Shown piece after piece: positions 27,301 to 38,603 of a stretch of 64,000 nt of DNA; positions within the stretch are counted from its first letter, which is position 1; each line of letters starts with the position of its first letter. Under the pieces are notes generated by a model that worked only from the letters and a program-made list of their open reading frames with translations, was not told where the DNA came from and searched no databases. The position numbers and the translations under genes were made by a program. Origin of the DNA: Ciona intestinalis (lineage: Eukaryota; Chordata; Ascidiacea; Phlebobranchia; Cionidae); contig NC_020166.2 of the NCBI RefSeq assembly GCF_000224145.3, positions 7,053,632 through 7,117,631 on the forward strand, in the 5' to 3' direction.

Positions 27301-28109
27301 GCCAGTCAATAAACGTAGGATAGAATTTGGAGGGTGACGAACAGGGGATTTTTTCTTACCCTCTTCGGAATTATCGGGAACTACAAAAAGGTGATAAATA
27401 AAAAGAAACCGCATTAAAGACTGTTGTTTTAAAGTACCAGTAGTTATACTTTCTTAAAAAAAACATGGAGAATACAAACAGGCAGTTTTATCTTGGGTGT
27501 GCAAAATACATTTTAACACAGTGACAGACGGTGATTATATCTATAAGATAACATATTATCAGGGAATGCGAAACATCTGCATAATGCATATAAACACATT
27601 GTGCCTATGCGCCAAGCTACCAACGTTTTCTAAGTGTGTACAAACGTGCGTTTTAGTTTCTCTCCCCTGACATCACAATATATAGTAGGGTGGGGGAAGA
27701 TGGAACACCTGCCACCCTACTATATATTGTTATTTCAGATAAACATCAAACATAAAGGAGTTTCCCTAAAATCAGATAAAATGCATGTGTTTAGTGTTTC
27801 TTATCAATAGAGCTTTTACTATTAAACTATATATATATATTACTTCATCCTACAGCGGAAAATTGATCCAAGCATTAATTAAATTAGTTGTAATCCGATA
27901 TTCGTAATTTAATTTAACCAAATTTCACTCTATTACATTATACGCAAAAGTGTCTTACCGGTCTCTTTGGGTTTCTTTATAATTACGTCCACTGCTGTAT
28001 ACTCCCTAGCGCGACCAACGTAGCGTGTGACGTCATCATCTGGTAGGTGGCAACGTGTGACGTCATCAGTGACGTATAGGTCGACCTTCTTGGAGCTCTT
28101 CTGTCCCAT
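21323..28109 (-). CDS. Raftlin-like protein with long Pro/Asp-rich repeat tail
   Basis: Twelve phase-consistent exons give 1216 aa: 28109-27959, 27380-27208, 26694-26612, 26238-26173, 26045-25946, 25890-25680, 25053-24901, 24632-24457, 24357-24166, 24101-24018, 23656-23167, 23094-21323. The N-terminus MGQKSSKK fits an N-myristoylation signal; vertebrate raftlin, a lipid-raft membrane protein, starts MGCG, and its palmitoylated Cys3 is Gln here. From memory of raftlin, two stretches align: residues about 166-205 (HWVFSIKEFTYDV to CGRLLSVM) and about 360-415 (YDGMVRIVWAP, YGDAGWELCTVL, IFFQRPKEE). Residues 464-626 are basic and Glu/Lys-rich, probably helical. The last exon (about 590 aa) is mostly repeats of PPPPSDDVI type, far longer than in vertebrate raftlin. 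Exon 9's acceptor (TCCAG) is weak. MITE relics lie in introns 1, 2 and 7. Confidence 0.65.
22180..22870. repeat. Coding minisatellite rich in TGACGTCA, tail exon of the raftlin-like gene
   Basis: Units of about 27-36 bp, multiples of 3, contain GAATGACGTCATCGCTTGGC or close variants. On the minus strand they read as PPPPSDDVI, PPPTNDDVI and ASPSDDVI. A larger period of roughly 110-120 bp joins several such units, so the array looks like a higher-order repeat. The reading frame stays open throughout. Confidence 0.88.
24685..24850. mobile_element. MITE fragment, intron 7 of the raftlin-like gene
   Basis: Begins TATAGTAGGGCAGGGAAAAT, followed by the internal ATTATAAAACTGTGTTCTCA and ATAGACCATTGTTCTCAACC blocks of the family. 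The far terminal repeat is not found. Confidence 0.7.
26936..27128. mobile_element. MITE, full length, intron 2 of the raftlin-like gene
   Basis: About 190 bp, starting GGGTAGGGTGGGGGAAGACG and ending CCTATCTTTCCAAACCCTAC, with the internal AACAATTAACAACGGGCTAT block. Same size and internal order as the copy at 9090-9280. Confidence 0.78.
27679..27727. mobile_element. Miniature deletion derivative of the MITE, intron 1 of the raftlin-like gene
   Basis: TATATAGTAGGGTGGGGGAA, GATGGAACACCT and GCCACCCTACTATATA are fused with the centre lost. Only about 49 bp of near-palindromic ends remain. Confidence 0.75.
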
Positions 28110-29497
28110 GACTTTTAATTAATCAGTTGAAATTAAAAGGAACGGTAACTTCACATACTGGTATCCTGCGAAATACGTGGAAATGAGATGATATACCTGC
28201 GTAGTGTATGTACAGGCGTGACCATAACGCGCTGGACATGACTTGTTTGCCCACATTATAGAAAAAAGCTTATACTCTAAACCGTGATTTGTCAATTACT
28301 GATGCTATAATTTCAATTTCCATATTCACCAAGAGTATATTTCTAGCGTTCCAATTAATAGTGTCATTAACTAATTATATTACGCTTTATAACTTTCTTT
28401 CTGTCTATACGCCTTCTTTTTACTGTCTACTGCCTAATGTACCAACTTATTCACTATCACTAGATCCACGTGAATCGATGGCAACCACCCAAGTCCTTAT
28501 TGTTGTTGCCCGCCGCCGCCTCTCGACTAAAGAGGAAGTTTCGTAATTTCCTCTTCAAATCTCACACGTACTCAGGCGGCAGCGTGGTCGCGCGTTAAAC
28601 AATGCACTCTTAATCGTTGTGAAAATAATCAGCACCAATTGAACTGTGTTAATTACTGCTGGCAGTTTTAACATCGCCCTGTGCATGCCTGCTTCCCTAC
28701 TATATGCGTAGCGGTCCAGGAAATTAATTGACAGGGATTAGGCTCGTGTTACATATAGTAGCCAAAAGTTACCCAGTCCATTACACTTTAGTTTCAAAAG
28801 GGAAATTTCAGTTTTCAACAAAATCAATGGCCACAAACTCTTATGACGTAATGTGTTTAAATAATTTATAAAGAAAGTTAAGTGAGATGTGACGCTCTCT
28901 GCGGTTTCTATTCTCTAATATGTGTGAAGCAATAAAGAAACCCCGCGCAACCTTCGATCGAGACATCTTAAACATTTGCTCTAGCTCACCCAGTAACACC
29001 ACGTAGTTGTGTAACGTAGTGTAAAGTAACTTTTAAAGTGACGTGGACCAACAATCAAATGTTGCAATCATTTGTGTAAGTTTTACAAAATAATTTCGAC
29101 CATATTCATTAATATGACTGACAAACACCACTATACAAACTGCTGCACTCATTTAACGCATCTATAAACTTACTGTTGCTACTTCCTTTTATCTGCTTTA
29201 TAATAGACCAAAGAACAAACGAATTCCAAGCGAAACCAGAGGGCGTTAGTGTCAATAGAAACCAGTTCAGCCTCTTGGTTTCACCTGTTGTTCTATAATG
29301 TGGGCCGTATGTTACAATGTGTGGAAGTTGCTGTTATATCCTGCTTTCACAACAAATACTGCAATACTGCATGTATAGTCTATAAGAGAACACAGACTGT
29401 ACAAGTTTCTGCAACCGACAGCTGAGTGACGTTCACATCGACATGTGCATAGAAGCTTGGTTATGCAAGTCAACGCCTTCGCACGTTTATTTATAGC

Positions 29498-29690
29498 ACT
29501 GTGGGGTAAGATGGGACATATTTAGTACATAATAACCAAATATCTTTATGGTATTTTAAACAATTAAAAATGGTCAATGGAAGTCGTAAGGATATGATTC
29601 TATACTTCTTTGAATGTTTATTGTTTACTACAAAATCGGACGATAAAAAAGAACGAAAAGTGTCCCATCTTCCCCCACCTCACTATATAC
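29498..29690. mobile_element. MITE copy
   Basis: Starts GTGGGGTAAGATGGGACATA and ends GTGTCCCATCTTCCCCCACC, with the internal block AACAATTAAAAATGGTCAAT. Both ends are present. Confidence 0.75.
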
Positions 29691-30794
29691 GGATTAATGC
29701 AAGTTTTTTGTCTGCCTGATGAACATTACTACAACAATCAAGCTTCTCGATGGTTACAAGCTACAAAGTTTTCTGTATCTGAATGTCTTAGGCATGTTGT
29801 TACTAGATACTGTTTAGATTTGAACCCACAGTATAGTCCTCATACTTTGCTTCCATTGATAAATATAACGCAAAATCATATCCTTATTGCAAGTACGAAT
29901 ATATTTTACACCTAATCCTGTTTAAAAGTATTTTTTTCTTTGGATGCTAAATGTTTACACATTAAACACCCAACACACTATAGGAAACGCCTACTACAAC
30001 ATCTGTTCCTTAAAATAGCAACATCATATCATCCTGTCAGCGGTTCAAGTCACCTTAGGATGTCTCGTCAACTGAAGATAAGACTCGTAGGATTTCACAC
30101 CATCTGTATTTCAAAGGCGGGAACATCCTCTACTTTAATTCTTTGTTTCTATCTTTCTCTTGGTTATCTAGTTTCGTGGACTGACGTGCGAGTTCTGCAT
30201 TGACAAGTTGCATGCTTCAAACAATGGGTGTGCAGCGTTTGCTTCGAGCTGTATTTGATCTCAATGTTTACGCGAAAATATATAAGTTTCGCTGCTTATC
30301 AACGTACGAACATACAATGACAACATCATACCAAGCTGTGCTGCGGAAAATTGAACATGAACTGTTCCTATAATCGCAATTAGTTCTGCTTGCTTGTAAC
30401 GTATTTAGCCTACACTCAACTGTTGTTGTGTCGTGCATGTTCTTTCTTGCTACTCTTGCGTGCGGCCAATAATCGGAAAGACAGATAAGGCGTCGAACTA
30501 TTACAACATCACATTAGACAACCATAGTTTTGCAATGTGGCACTCTGTGTTATAGATGGCAACCTTACAACAAATAGAAATGCTTTATTCTTGGTATCTG
30601 TCTTGCAAATAAAATATAAGCATTAGCAATAACTGGAATATTAAAACGCCTTCTACAAAGTCACTATACTAAATTTGTTTCTGCTGAAATTAATTTAATA
30701 AAGTTGTCACGGCACGAATTCATGTTTCGATCTTAAATTTTAGTTACATTTTCGCTGCGCAAACTAGTAGTCAATATTAGATACATATTATAAA

Positions 30795-30985
30795 GAATGA
30801 GGTAAGTTAAGTTAATATTATCCTTTTTCTCCCGTTTTGATAGTAAACAAAAACCATTTGCTGAATTATATATGTTTATATCCAAACGAATATGAAATTA
30901 AAATCTTTGTAATTGTTCATAACACGATAGGAAATATTGAATTCAAGTGCTAACGATATCCCATCTTACCCCACAGAACTATAAT
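30795..30985. mobile_element. Diverged MITE copy
   Basis: Only part of the family sequence is kept: TTGATAGTAAACAAAAACCA, AATTGTTCATAACACGATAG and ATATCCCATCTTACCCCACA near the right end. An old copy. Confidence 0.5.
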
Positions 30986-31339
30986 CCCACGAAGCGGTAT
31001 GCAATATTTTTAGAAACGGAAAACAAACGTAAATAATCGTTCTATTTAAACTAACGTTCAACGTTTATCAGATAAAAACAAATTAGTTTCGAATAATATG
31101 TCTCAGTTCTTCACAATCTTAACATCACGTCTATTCTCAAGGGAAACTGAATCAGGACAAGGTGTTGCCAAAAACGTAACATAACCAACGTCTATTTCAC
31201 TTCCTATATTCCAATTTCACGACCAAATAAGGAAAACAATCGCCTGCTATGTCTCGCGTTCTGTGGCCTTACGGCTTATGTATACGTGATGGGGAGGGAC
31301 AAGTCGTTACAGCTTTGAAAGACGAAACATATTTTGTGA

Positions 31340-31517
31340 GGTAAGATGGGACATTTTCATTATATTTTCTCGTCTCTCTTTGGTTCTAAACAAAACAAAC
31401 ATTTACAGAATTGTATAACTGTAGCCCTGCGACTCCAAAGGAGGTCTCTCAACTGTTAATATACGAATAGGCAATATAGAAATTAGGCGCGATCGGTATC
31501 CCATACTTCCCCATAGT
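31340..31517. mobile_element. Diverged MITE copy
   Basis: Starts GAGGTAAGATGGGACATTTT and ends GTATCCCATACTTCCCCATA. Internal CAACTGTTAATATACGAATA and TCTAAACAAAACAAACATTT are eroded versions of the family blocks. Confidence 0.55.
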
Positions 31518-31674
31518 ACGTAACTGAAAACTGAAACAAAACTAAAAACTAATAAAACTTAGCCTAAGTGTTTTTCGTAACGCGTACTATAGTAAGGCTG
31601 GACTTATACCGTGACTCTTTTCATCCTATATTGAAATATTGCACGTTCGGTATATAGCAACAAAGAAATTAATC

Positions 31675-31710
31675 TTAGGACGTATCTGCGCATAGGAAGA
31701 TACGTCCTAA
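31675..31710. other. Perfect 13-bp hairpin with 10-nt loop
   Basis: TTAGGACGTATCT and its exact reverse complement AGATACGTCCTAA are separated by GCGCATAGGA. No U-rich tail or other RNA-gene hallmark is seen beside it. Confidence 0.6.
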
Positions 31711-31965
31711 ACGATAATTACTTCCGCTTTCAAAAGACCAGGAAACTAAAACAAAACATAGAACGTAACATTGACCGATCGATTTCACTGAAAAGCCCAC
31801 AGCACGACCTATCTCATGGTAGAGTTTCGTTTTAAACAAAACAATCCTATTATGAAATCAATTCGTTTCGTTTTATTGGTTTTGTTGAACGTTTTATAAT
31901 AAAATAATCTCAACGTAGTTTATGTTATTTTGTATACAAACATTATTGTCATGGATGTATGTTTA

Positions 31966-32152
31966 TATAGGGTGGGGGAAGATAAGACACCTTTACGTTC
32001 TATTTCCTCGTCCCACTTGGTAGTTTACAAAGCACTTTTAAAGAATTATAAAACCGTATCCTTACCACTTCCATAGACCGTTGTTTATTTGTTTAAAACA
32101 CGATCAGGATATTTGAATATTATGTGCGAAGATGCCCTATCTTTCTCCACAC
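31966..32152. mobile_element. MITE copy
   Basis: Starts TATAGGGTGGGGGAAGATAA and ends ATGCCCTATCTTTCTCCACA, with the internal ATTATAAAACCGTATCCTTA and CCATAGACCGTTGTTTATTT blocks. Confidence 0.72.
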
Positions 32153-33659
32153 TAATACGTCATTTTGAACGTCTACAGATACATTCTCAAGTATTGTCAC
32201 AAAGGTCGGATATAACTGTTAAACCGACTGTCCAGCTTTCAGATACCTAAAGTTTCCAAATGATCAATTCAATTTTGTAACTACATATCTAGTATATCAT
32301 ATATTTAAGCTTGCTTATCAAAATCTAAAGTCGCTGTAATTATTTCAATCTTTCCGTTTCATAACAAAGCTTCTTTCAACCAAGTCCATAAGACTACCAA
32401 GTGAATACACGTTGGTCGAGTTACTATATATCTCAGAAGTTTATGCCAATTCCCGAGCGGGTGCAAAGACTGTACACCAGGGTGCCTTTAATTAGACTAA
32501 CAGTTCGTCACACTCGAGATAACACTGTAGCTCTTGAAGCAACACTAGCCAATAATTAACTTATAATTAGTTAGCAAAGCGACTGCAAAGTCGAGGAGAC
32601 ACTTTTACCTGTGCAGAGCAAATATTCCGAATAAACAGTTCAACAGTGTATACTGTACAGACCATCCAAATCCTAACTATATTCAGTAAAATATCATTGC
32701 CTACCACTTAGCTCTACGCTGAGATGTTTACAAATACGAGACTAACATTTTGCTTGGACGAGTATTGACCTCACGCTATTATACTTAAACTTTAGACGCG
32801 CGTATACATTGATCTACTCGGTGTAATTTATAACCATCAGTGATATACTTCCGCTTATGCGCAATGCTGGTGGTCTCATACACATTCATATGCAAGTGTA
32901 CTAAGCCGCTTACACTGTAACAGTCATTACTGTGAGCCAGGCTTTGTAAAAAGCTGCACTGCCTGTCTACCTGCCAAATGCACAAGCGTGTTGACGCCCA
33001 GCACTGTCATTACATTCGCTCAGCTGTTATAGTATTATTAAGTACGACGCAGACTCGACGTGATGATTTGGTCGACCCATTTTATCGCATTCAAGGATAA
33101 AAAGTTTAACAGTCATAAACCTGATGACGTCATGTACTGTGCCAACAGATAGACATATCACAGTGCGGCAGTTTGCCACATATTTTTAACCTGGATTTTG
33201 TTATGTTTAAAATATACAGCACTTTACAAATTTAATGTATACGCCAATAATTTGTATTATACGTACGCATTTTGCGTTTATTTTTGAAACAGTTTCAAAT
33301 CGATGTATAAAATAAAGAGTAATTCGGGTGTCGAAAGCTTCATGAATTATTTAACAATTTGATCCGTCGAAATTTGGCATGTTACTGACCCCTGGCCGTT
33401 AGATCGATGGTATAATTTGATTGAATTGATTTGGGGACAATCCAATAGTTATACGCGGAACAGGGAGTACTTAATAACGGTGAATATACTTTCGAACGTA
33501 CGACTTCTGCAGGCATAAGACCTACATCGAATATAACACGTATAGTCTTTACTTCATTGTGGCCAATACAAATGGAAATGACCGTAAATTCACTCACCAC
33601 AGTTTCCGTATTCTATATCATTAACACTGTTCTACTGTTTATCTTGGACTACAAATAAA

Positions 33660-33752
33660 TAATAGGTAAATGCTGTTTAAAACACGATCAAGATATTTTG
33701 ATATTATGAGCTAAAGGTGTCCATATTCCCCCACTCTACTATACATTTTTGG
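33660..33752. mobile_element. MITE fragment
   Basis: Right part only: TGTTTAAAACACGATCAAGA, then AAAGGTGTCCATATTCCCCC and ACTCTACTATAC. Confidence 0.62.
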
Positions 33753-33943
33753 AAATATTAGGCAATATATGCTTAGGTGTCCCACGATGTTAATAGAACA
33801 CCATATTGTATATTTGAAATTCTTTTATTAAAAACGAACTGCCATCGGTATAATAAAAAAACGAATCCTTTTAATAAATACACTATATCACGTAACAAAT
33901 TTCGTTGCACAATATCGAGCAAATGATACATAGTTTGCAAGAA

Positions 33944-35727
33944 TTATCTGCACAACGCTCCTCCTGGTATCCCGGCTTCAACATCGCCTGTCGGGTGGCA
34001 AGTGCACACAATTTCTCCGGTACAAAACACTTCCCACTGCCCGATGAAGTCGTCGGGTCTTGCACAATTGGCTTCGCACTGACCTCCGCACCTTGGTGAT
34101 AAGACTCCAGGAGCTGACTTGTCACAGACGCAAATCGAGTTCTCTGCCTGCCCTGAGCATGATCCGTTGCGACATTGGACGTCACAGCCGACTGTTGAAA
34201 ATCAAAGACGTATAAGAAAAAATATTGTAAATATAGGTATTGGACATAAAAAGGTGCAGAAGGCTTGTCATTTTTTGCCCTTTTTACAAACTACAACAGT
34301 AAAGTTGCATTCATTGCATTTTACTCCCAACGTATGTGTAATTAGTTTATTTACACTATTTGTAACTGTACGTATATAGATTGTTCCCGTTGAAGTAAGA
34401 TGTGCCTTTAAATTTAAAAATCGGACGTGTTTAGTGACAAAAATTCTTTGCTTACCTGCACCTCTTGGAACTTCAGTAAAAACCTCAATCGCAGCGGTTT
34501 CTGCTTCAACTGTTGTTGGGGGCTCAGTGGTTGTGTCTGGCATTTCACTTGTAGTTGGCAACTCAGTAGTTGATTCAGTCGAAGGTCGAGCTGGTGCTAC
34601 CAAAAGTCCCTCTACCGCCTCAGGTGGCGCGATAAGTTCACTTTCTCCACATTTTACGCACTTCTTGCAACTTTTTCTGCACCTTGTTTCCATCCATGTT
34701 TTATAAAGAGAAGCTGGACTGCAGTAGTTCATCACTTCGGCCCAATATTGACACTCGGCGTCCATGTCTGCACAATCTATTGAAAAAAAAAAACTATTTT
34801 AAAACAAACTTTTCAAAAACAATCGTTTCTTATGACAAAATTCTAGAATTAAACTAAAGTGTATATGTTTACGGGACGCTTTTATTTGTTTAGTTCTATT
34901 TTTAATATTCACGTACCTTCAGTGCATGGTATTTGGTTGGATACGGACGACCTTGCGCAGTTATTAACCGGACATTTTCCACATGACCTCTTGCAAACTC
35001 TTTGCACGAGGAATGACAACAGATGGTTGTTGCAGTAGGCAGGGGCGAGATACGTTGCACAGAATTTATTCGTGTCTTGACAGGTGTCTACTTCTTCTAT
35101 ATTCAAATAAATCTTGATTAAATGTCACTACTAAGATCGTTATGTTAAATTAGTAGTAACAGTTAGCGCATACACGTCACCAGCTATATTTAAAATCAGC
35201 ACAGCAAATAGATTGTATCTCGAATGCAAAACAGTCTACATAAAAGTAAATGCAACTCAAGCTTATGCCATAATTACCTCCGCATGATCTAGGTTCAACA
35301 TTAGGACAAAGTCGACAGGTACCGCATGATAAGGCACATTTCTCACGTACGATAATCCCGACGTAATTTGTGTGGTTGCAAAACGCTTTCATTCTGTCGT
35401 GGCCACACCATACAGAAACATCGTCACATGTATCACCTGAAAAATACATGTTGTTAAAATTAACAGTTCATCGTGTACGTAATCGTGCCTATTAGCCATT
35501 CGGGTACAGTTAAACGAATACCGTGTTATCGCTAGTAACCTCATGACGTCAATGATCACGTACGAACCTATGTTGCATATATCATAAACCATAACTTATT
35601 CACTGTTTAGTCAGTATAACTTACTGCAAGCTTGTTCTGAGCCTTCAAACACCGCCGATAGTTGTCGATGGTTTTCCATTGCATTGGTTGCGAGGACAGC
35701 TAAGGCGAGAATCATTAAACACTTCAT
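33944..35727 (-). CDS. Cluster copy A: secreted 3xShKT plus 12-Cys protein (complete, inverted copy)
   Basis: Five exons, all introns phase 1, give 336 aa: 35727-35625, 35436-35278, 35096-34917, 34776-34456, 34191-33944. Exon 1 is a signal peptide (MKCLMILALAVLATNA) and short linker. Exon 2 is ShKT 1 (from TCDDVSVWC to CALSCGTC, with N-glycosylation site NHT). Exon 3 is ShKT 2 (TCQDTNKFC to CKRSCGKC). Exon 4 is ShKT 3 (DCADMDAEC to CRKSCKKC) plus a Thr/Pro/Glu-rich linker. Exon 5 is the 12-Cys domain (CRNGSCSG, ENSICVCD, CGGQCEANC, GGALCR). It has the exon plan of the CAP genes at 8.7-17.8 kb without the CAP exons. It is the only copy on this strand, head to head with copy B, and differs at the linker (PSTEST for PLTEAT). 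No CAP, protease or membrane segment is seen. Role unknown; extracellular by signal peptide. Confidence 0.88.
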
Positions 35728-35840
35728 CTTCTATTTCGTTAGTACTTGTTGCTTCTTTAAATTCCGTGATGTCTTTCTGCTCTTCTTTATATATCTTCTT
35801 GTTGTGTTTGAATTGTGGATGCCTTGACTATGGAACTCAT

Positions 35841-35851
35841 CTTTATATATA
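35841..35851 (-). promoter_or_regulatory. TATA box of cluster copy A
   Basis: The minus strand reads TATATATAAAG 114 bp before the start codon at 35727, within a block of about 500 bp nearly identical upstream of every cluster copy. Confidence 0.75.
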
Positions 35852-37124
35852 CTGTTACTGTGTCCAAACCTTTTTCCTCATATTTCCATGAAGTATTGTT
35901 TATTAGAACACCATACACATGGCAGTAATAATCACTGGGTAGGAGTTGTATATAATTGTCAAATAACTCACGATATAAATTCGTTGTACACATAGTGAGC
36001 TGTATGAATAATTACAAGGAACGCAATCTCGCTGAATGAGGGAACGGTATACACATAATGATGGAGTATTAGAATCTATTAGACGTTACCGACTTGATAA
36101 TTACACGTTGAACAGACTCACAAACGGTACGTTCGTATAAAGTTTGTTTAGTCGCTATTTACACGGAAGTTTAACGTACCACATATACGTAGGTTGATTT
36201 GTTAAACGTCACCAACGTAATTCCAATTAGCATGACGATTTCATTAAATTGTAAACGCATGAAATTGCATCCTTTATTTAATTCATATTGACCCTTGCTT
36301 ATTTTCCTGATTTAAATATTATTGCTCAATTTTACTTGATAAACTAAAAGTATTTTTATTTGTCAAAACAAGCTGTGTGAAATATTTGAGCACGTTGTAT
36401 AAAGCTAAATGTCTAGATTGATGGTTGAAATTGGCAAACTACAGAATTTTGACGGTTTTATTATGGTCGTATTGTGCTCGTTCGTGCATCATTAAAATGG
36501 TTCAAGTGAAAAGAGTTTTTATGCTGTGTACCATCTGGCCCCGAACCTTATCTTGTTGCACCTTATACTCAGTCGTTTTCAAGCAAATGTGTGATGCAGC
36601 TGAAGCTTTCTGGTAGTTGTATATTTGTTCGACGTATCATCAAAATGTTGCACTTTTGCAAAAGTTTTGATGTCAAATAAAATGCCTTAAACATAGATTA
36701 CGTAATTGTTTCAAATTTGTTTAACAATTGAATGAAATCGTCATGCTAATTGGAATTACGTTGGCGACTTTAAACAAATCAACCTACGTATATGGGGTAC
36801 GTTAAACTTCCATGTAAATAGCGACTAAACAAACTTTATAAGAACGTGCCGTTTGTGAGTCTGTTCAACGTGTAATTATCAAGTCGGTAAGGTCTAATAG
36901 ATTCTAATACCCCATCATTATGTGTATACCGTTCCCTTATTCAGCGAGATTGCGTTCCTTGTAATTATTCATACAGCTCACTATGTGTACAACGAATTTA
37001 TATCGTCCGTTATTTGACAATTATATACAACTCCTACCCAGTGATTATCAGTGGCATGTGTATAGTGTTCTAATAAACAATACTTCATGGAAATATGAGG
37101 AAAAAGGTTTGGACACAGTAACAA

Positions 37125-37135
37125 TATATATAAAG
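37125..37135 (+). promoter_or_regulatory. TATA box of cluster copy B
   Basis: TATATATAAAG about 118 bp before the start codon at 37243. Confidence 0.75.
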
Positions 37136-37242
37136 ATGAGTTCCATAGTCAAGGCATCCACAATTCAAACACAACAAGAAGATTTATAGAGAAGAGCAAA
37201 AAGAAGTCTAGAATTAAGCAAAAAGTACTAACGAAATAGAAG

Positions 37243-38123
37243 ATGAAGTGTTTAATGATTCTCGCCTTAGCTGTCTTCGCAACCANNNNNNNNNNNNNNN
37301 NNNNNNNNNNNNNNNNNNNNNNNNNNNNNNNNNNNTTTGAAAAACTTTTGTTTTAAAATAGTTCTTTTTCTTTCATAGATTGTGCAGACATGGATGCCGA
37401 GTGTCAATATTGGGCCGATGTGATGAACTACTGCAGTCCAGCTTCTCTTTATAAAACATGGATGGAAACAAGGTGCAGAAAAAGTTGCAAGAAGTGCGTA
37501 AAATGTGGAGAAAGTGAACTTATCGCGCCACCTGAGGCGGTAGAGGGTCTTTTGGTAGCACCAGCTCGACCTTTGACTGAAGCAACTACTGAGTTGCCAA
37601 CTACAAGTGAAATACCAGACACAACCACTGAGCCCCCAACAACAGTTGAAGCAGAAACCGCTGCGATTGAGGTTTTTACTGAAGTTCCAAGAGGTGCAGG
37701 TAAGCAAAGAAAATTTATCACCAAACAAACACGGTTTATTATTCTGAGGACACAGCTGCTTTCAAACTTAATCTTAAGTTTTTAAAATAATCAAAAAATA
37801 ACACGCTTTTGGCCTCATTTTATGTCCAATACCTATTTACAATATTTTTTCTCATTTGTCTTTGATTTTCTACAGTCGGCTGTGACATTCAATGCCGCAA
37901 CGGATCATGCTCAGGGCAAGCAGAGAACTCGATTTGCGTCTGTGACAAGTCAGCTCCTGGTGTCTTATCACCAAGGTGCGGAGGTCAGTGCGAAGCCAAT
38001 TGTGCAAGACCCGACGACTTCATCGGGCAGTGGGAAGTGTTTTGTACCGGAGAAATTGTGTGCACTTGCCACCCGACAGGCGATGTTGAAGCCGGGATAC
38101 CAGGAGGAGCGTTGTGCAGATAA
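37243..38123 (+). CDS. Cluster copy B: secreted 3xShKT plus 12-Cys protein (interrupted by an assembly gap)
   Basis: Exon 1 starts at 37243 (signal peptide MKCLMILALAVFAT) and runs into 50 N at 37286-37335. After the gap the sequence is already the end of intron 3. Exon 4 is 37379-37699 (ShKT 3 and linker with PLTEATTELP) and exon 5 is 37876-38123 (12-Cys domain, with CDIQC where A has CDVQC). The rest of exon 1 and exons 2 and 3 are absent. In copy F that interval spans about 900 bp, so the 50-N gap is a placeholder rather than a measured distance. Whether this copy is whole in the animal cannot be told. AATAAA is at 38236-38241. Confidence 0.8.
37286..37335. other. Assembly gap (50 N) in copy B
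   Basis: Run of N. By comparison with intact copies, about 0.85 kb of gene sequence should be here. Confidence 0.99.
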
Positions 38124-38603
38124 TTCTTGCAAACTATGTATCATTCGCTCGGACTGTACAGCGGAAATATTTTTGTGATATTGCATATTTATTTAAATTG
38201 TTCGTTTTCAATTACTTCGACAGCAATTTGTTTTTAATAAAACTGTTTCAAGTATATAAGATATGACTTTCTAAATACTGATTTTTGAACAATTTAAATG
38301 GAGCCAAGCATCGTTATTTTATACCTAATGCAACGTCATAAAGAATGCATTCCATCTATACTATTACACGATCACATATGGCGCTCGTAAAGGGGTACTA
38401 AAAGGGTTAATTCAAAATATGCTATATATGTTACGTACTTACTCTTTAGAGCTCGGTTCTCTTGTTTTATTAAAGAGCGACCGACCTTAACAGCTTCTTC
38501 TTCCTTCTCTCTCTCTCTCTGTCTTGTCTTTCTTAATGGATTTTTCTGGCAACCTGGTGGCTAACTCTCTAAAGTACCAAGACTATTGCGGTTTTAAATT
38601 TTA

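Larger units (their letters stand above)
28110..33943. other. Gene-poor region with many MITE relics
   Basis: About 5.8 kb between the 5' end of the raftlin-like gene and the first ShKT gene of the cluster. It has at least five MITE copies or fragments (29498-29690, 30795-30985, 31340-31517, 31966-32152, 33660-33752) and a perfect hairpin at 31675-31710. No exon with family similarity was found. Open frames at 29.6-30.2 and 33.4-33.6 kb lack support. Confidence 0.5.
35728..37242. repeat. Inverted duplication between copies A and B
   Basis: The upstream block of copy A (35728 to about 36260, minus) and that of copy B (about 36725 to 37242, plus) are nearly identical in opposite orientation, for example ATCGTCATGCTAATTGGAAT and its complement. 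About 460 bp between them is unique. The two genes are therefore mirror copies about a short single-copy centre. Confidence 0.85.

Noticed and set aside
29610-30203. Open frames of 101 and 87 codons
   Set aside because: The first begins inside a MITE; neither shows motifs or splice support.
33382-33600. 72-codon minus-strand open frame near 33.5 kb
   Set aside because: No family motif, no TATA box or clear splice context, and no second copy near the other cluster genes.
38500-38525. CT-rich tract after each cluster gene as a possible regulatory element
   Set aside because: A simple CTCTCT microsatellite of variable length; nothing further supports a function.
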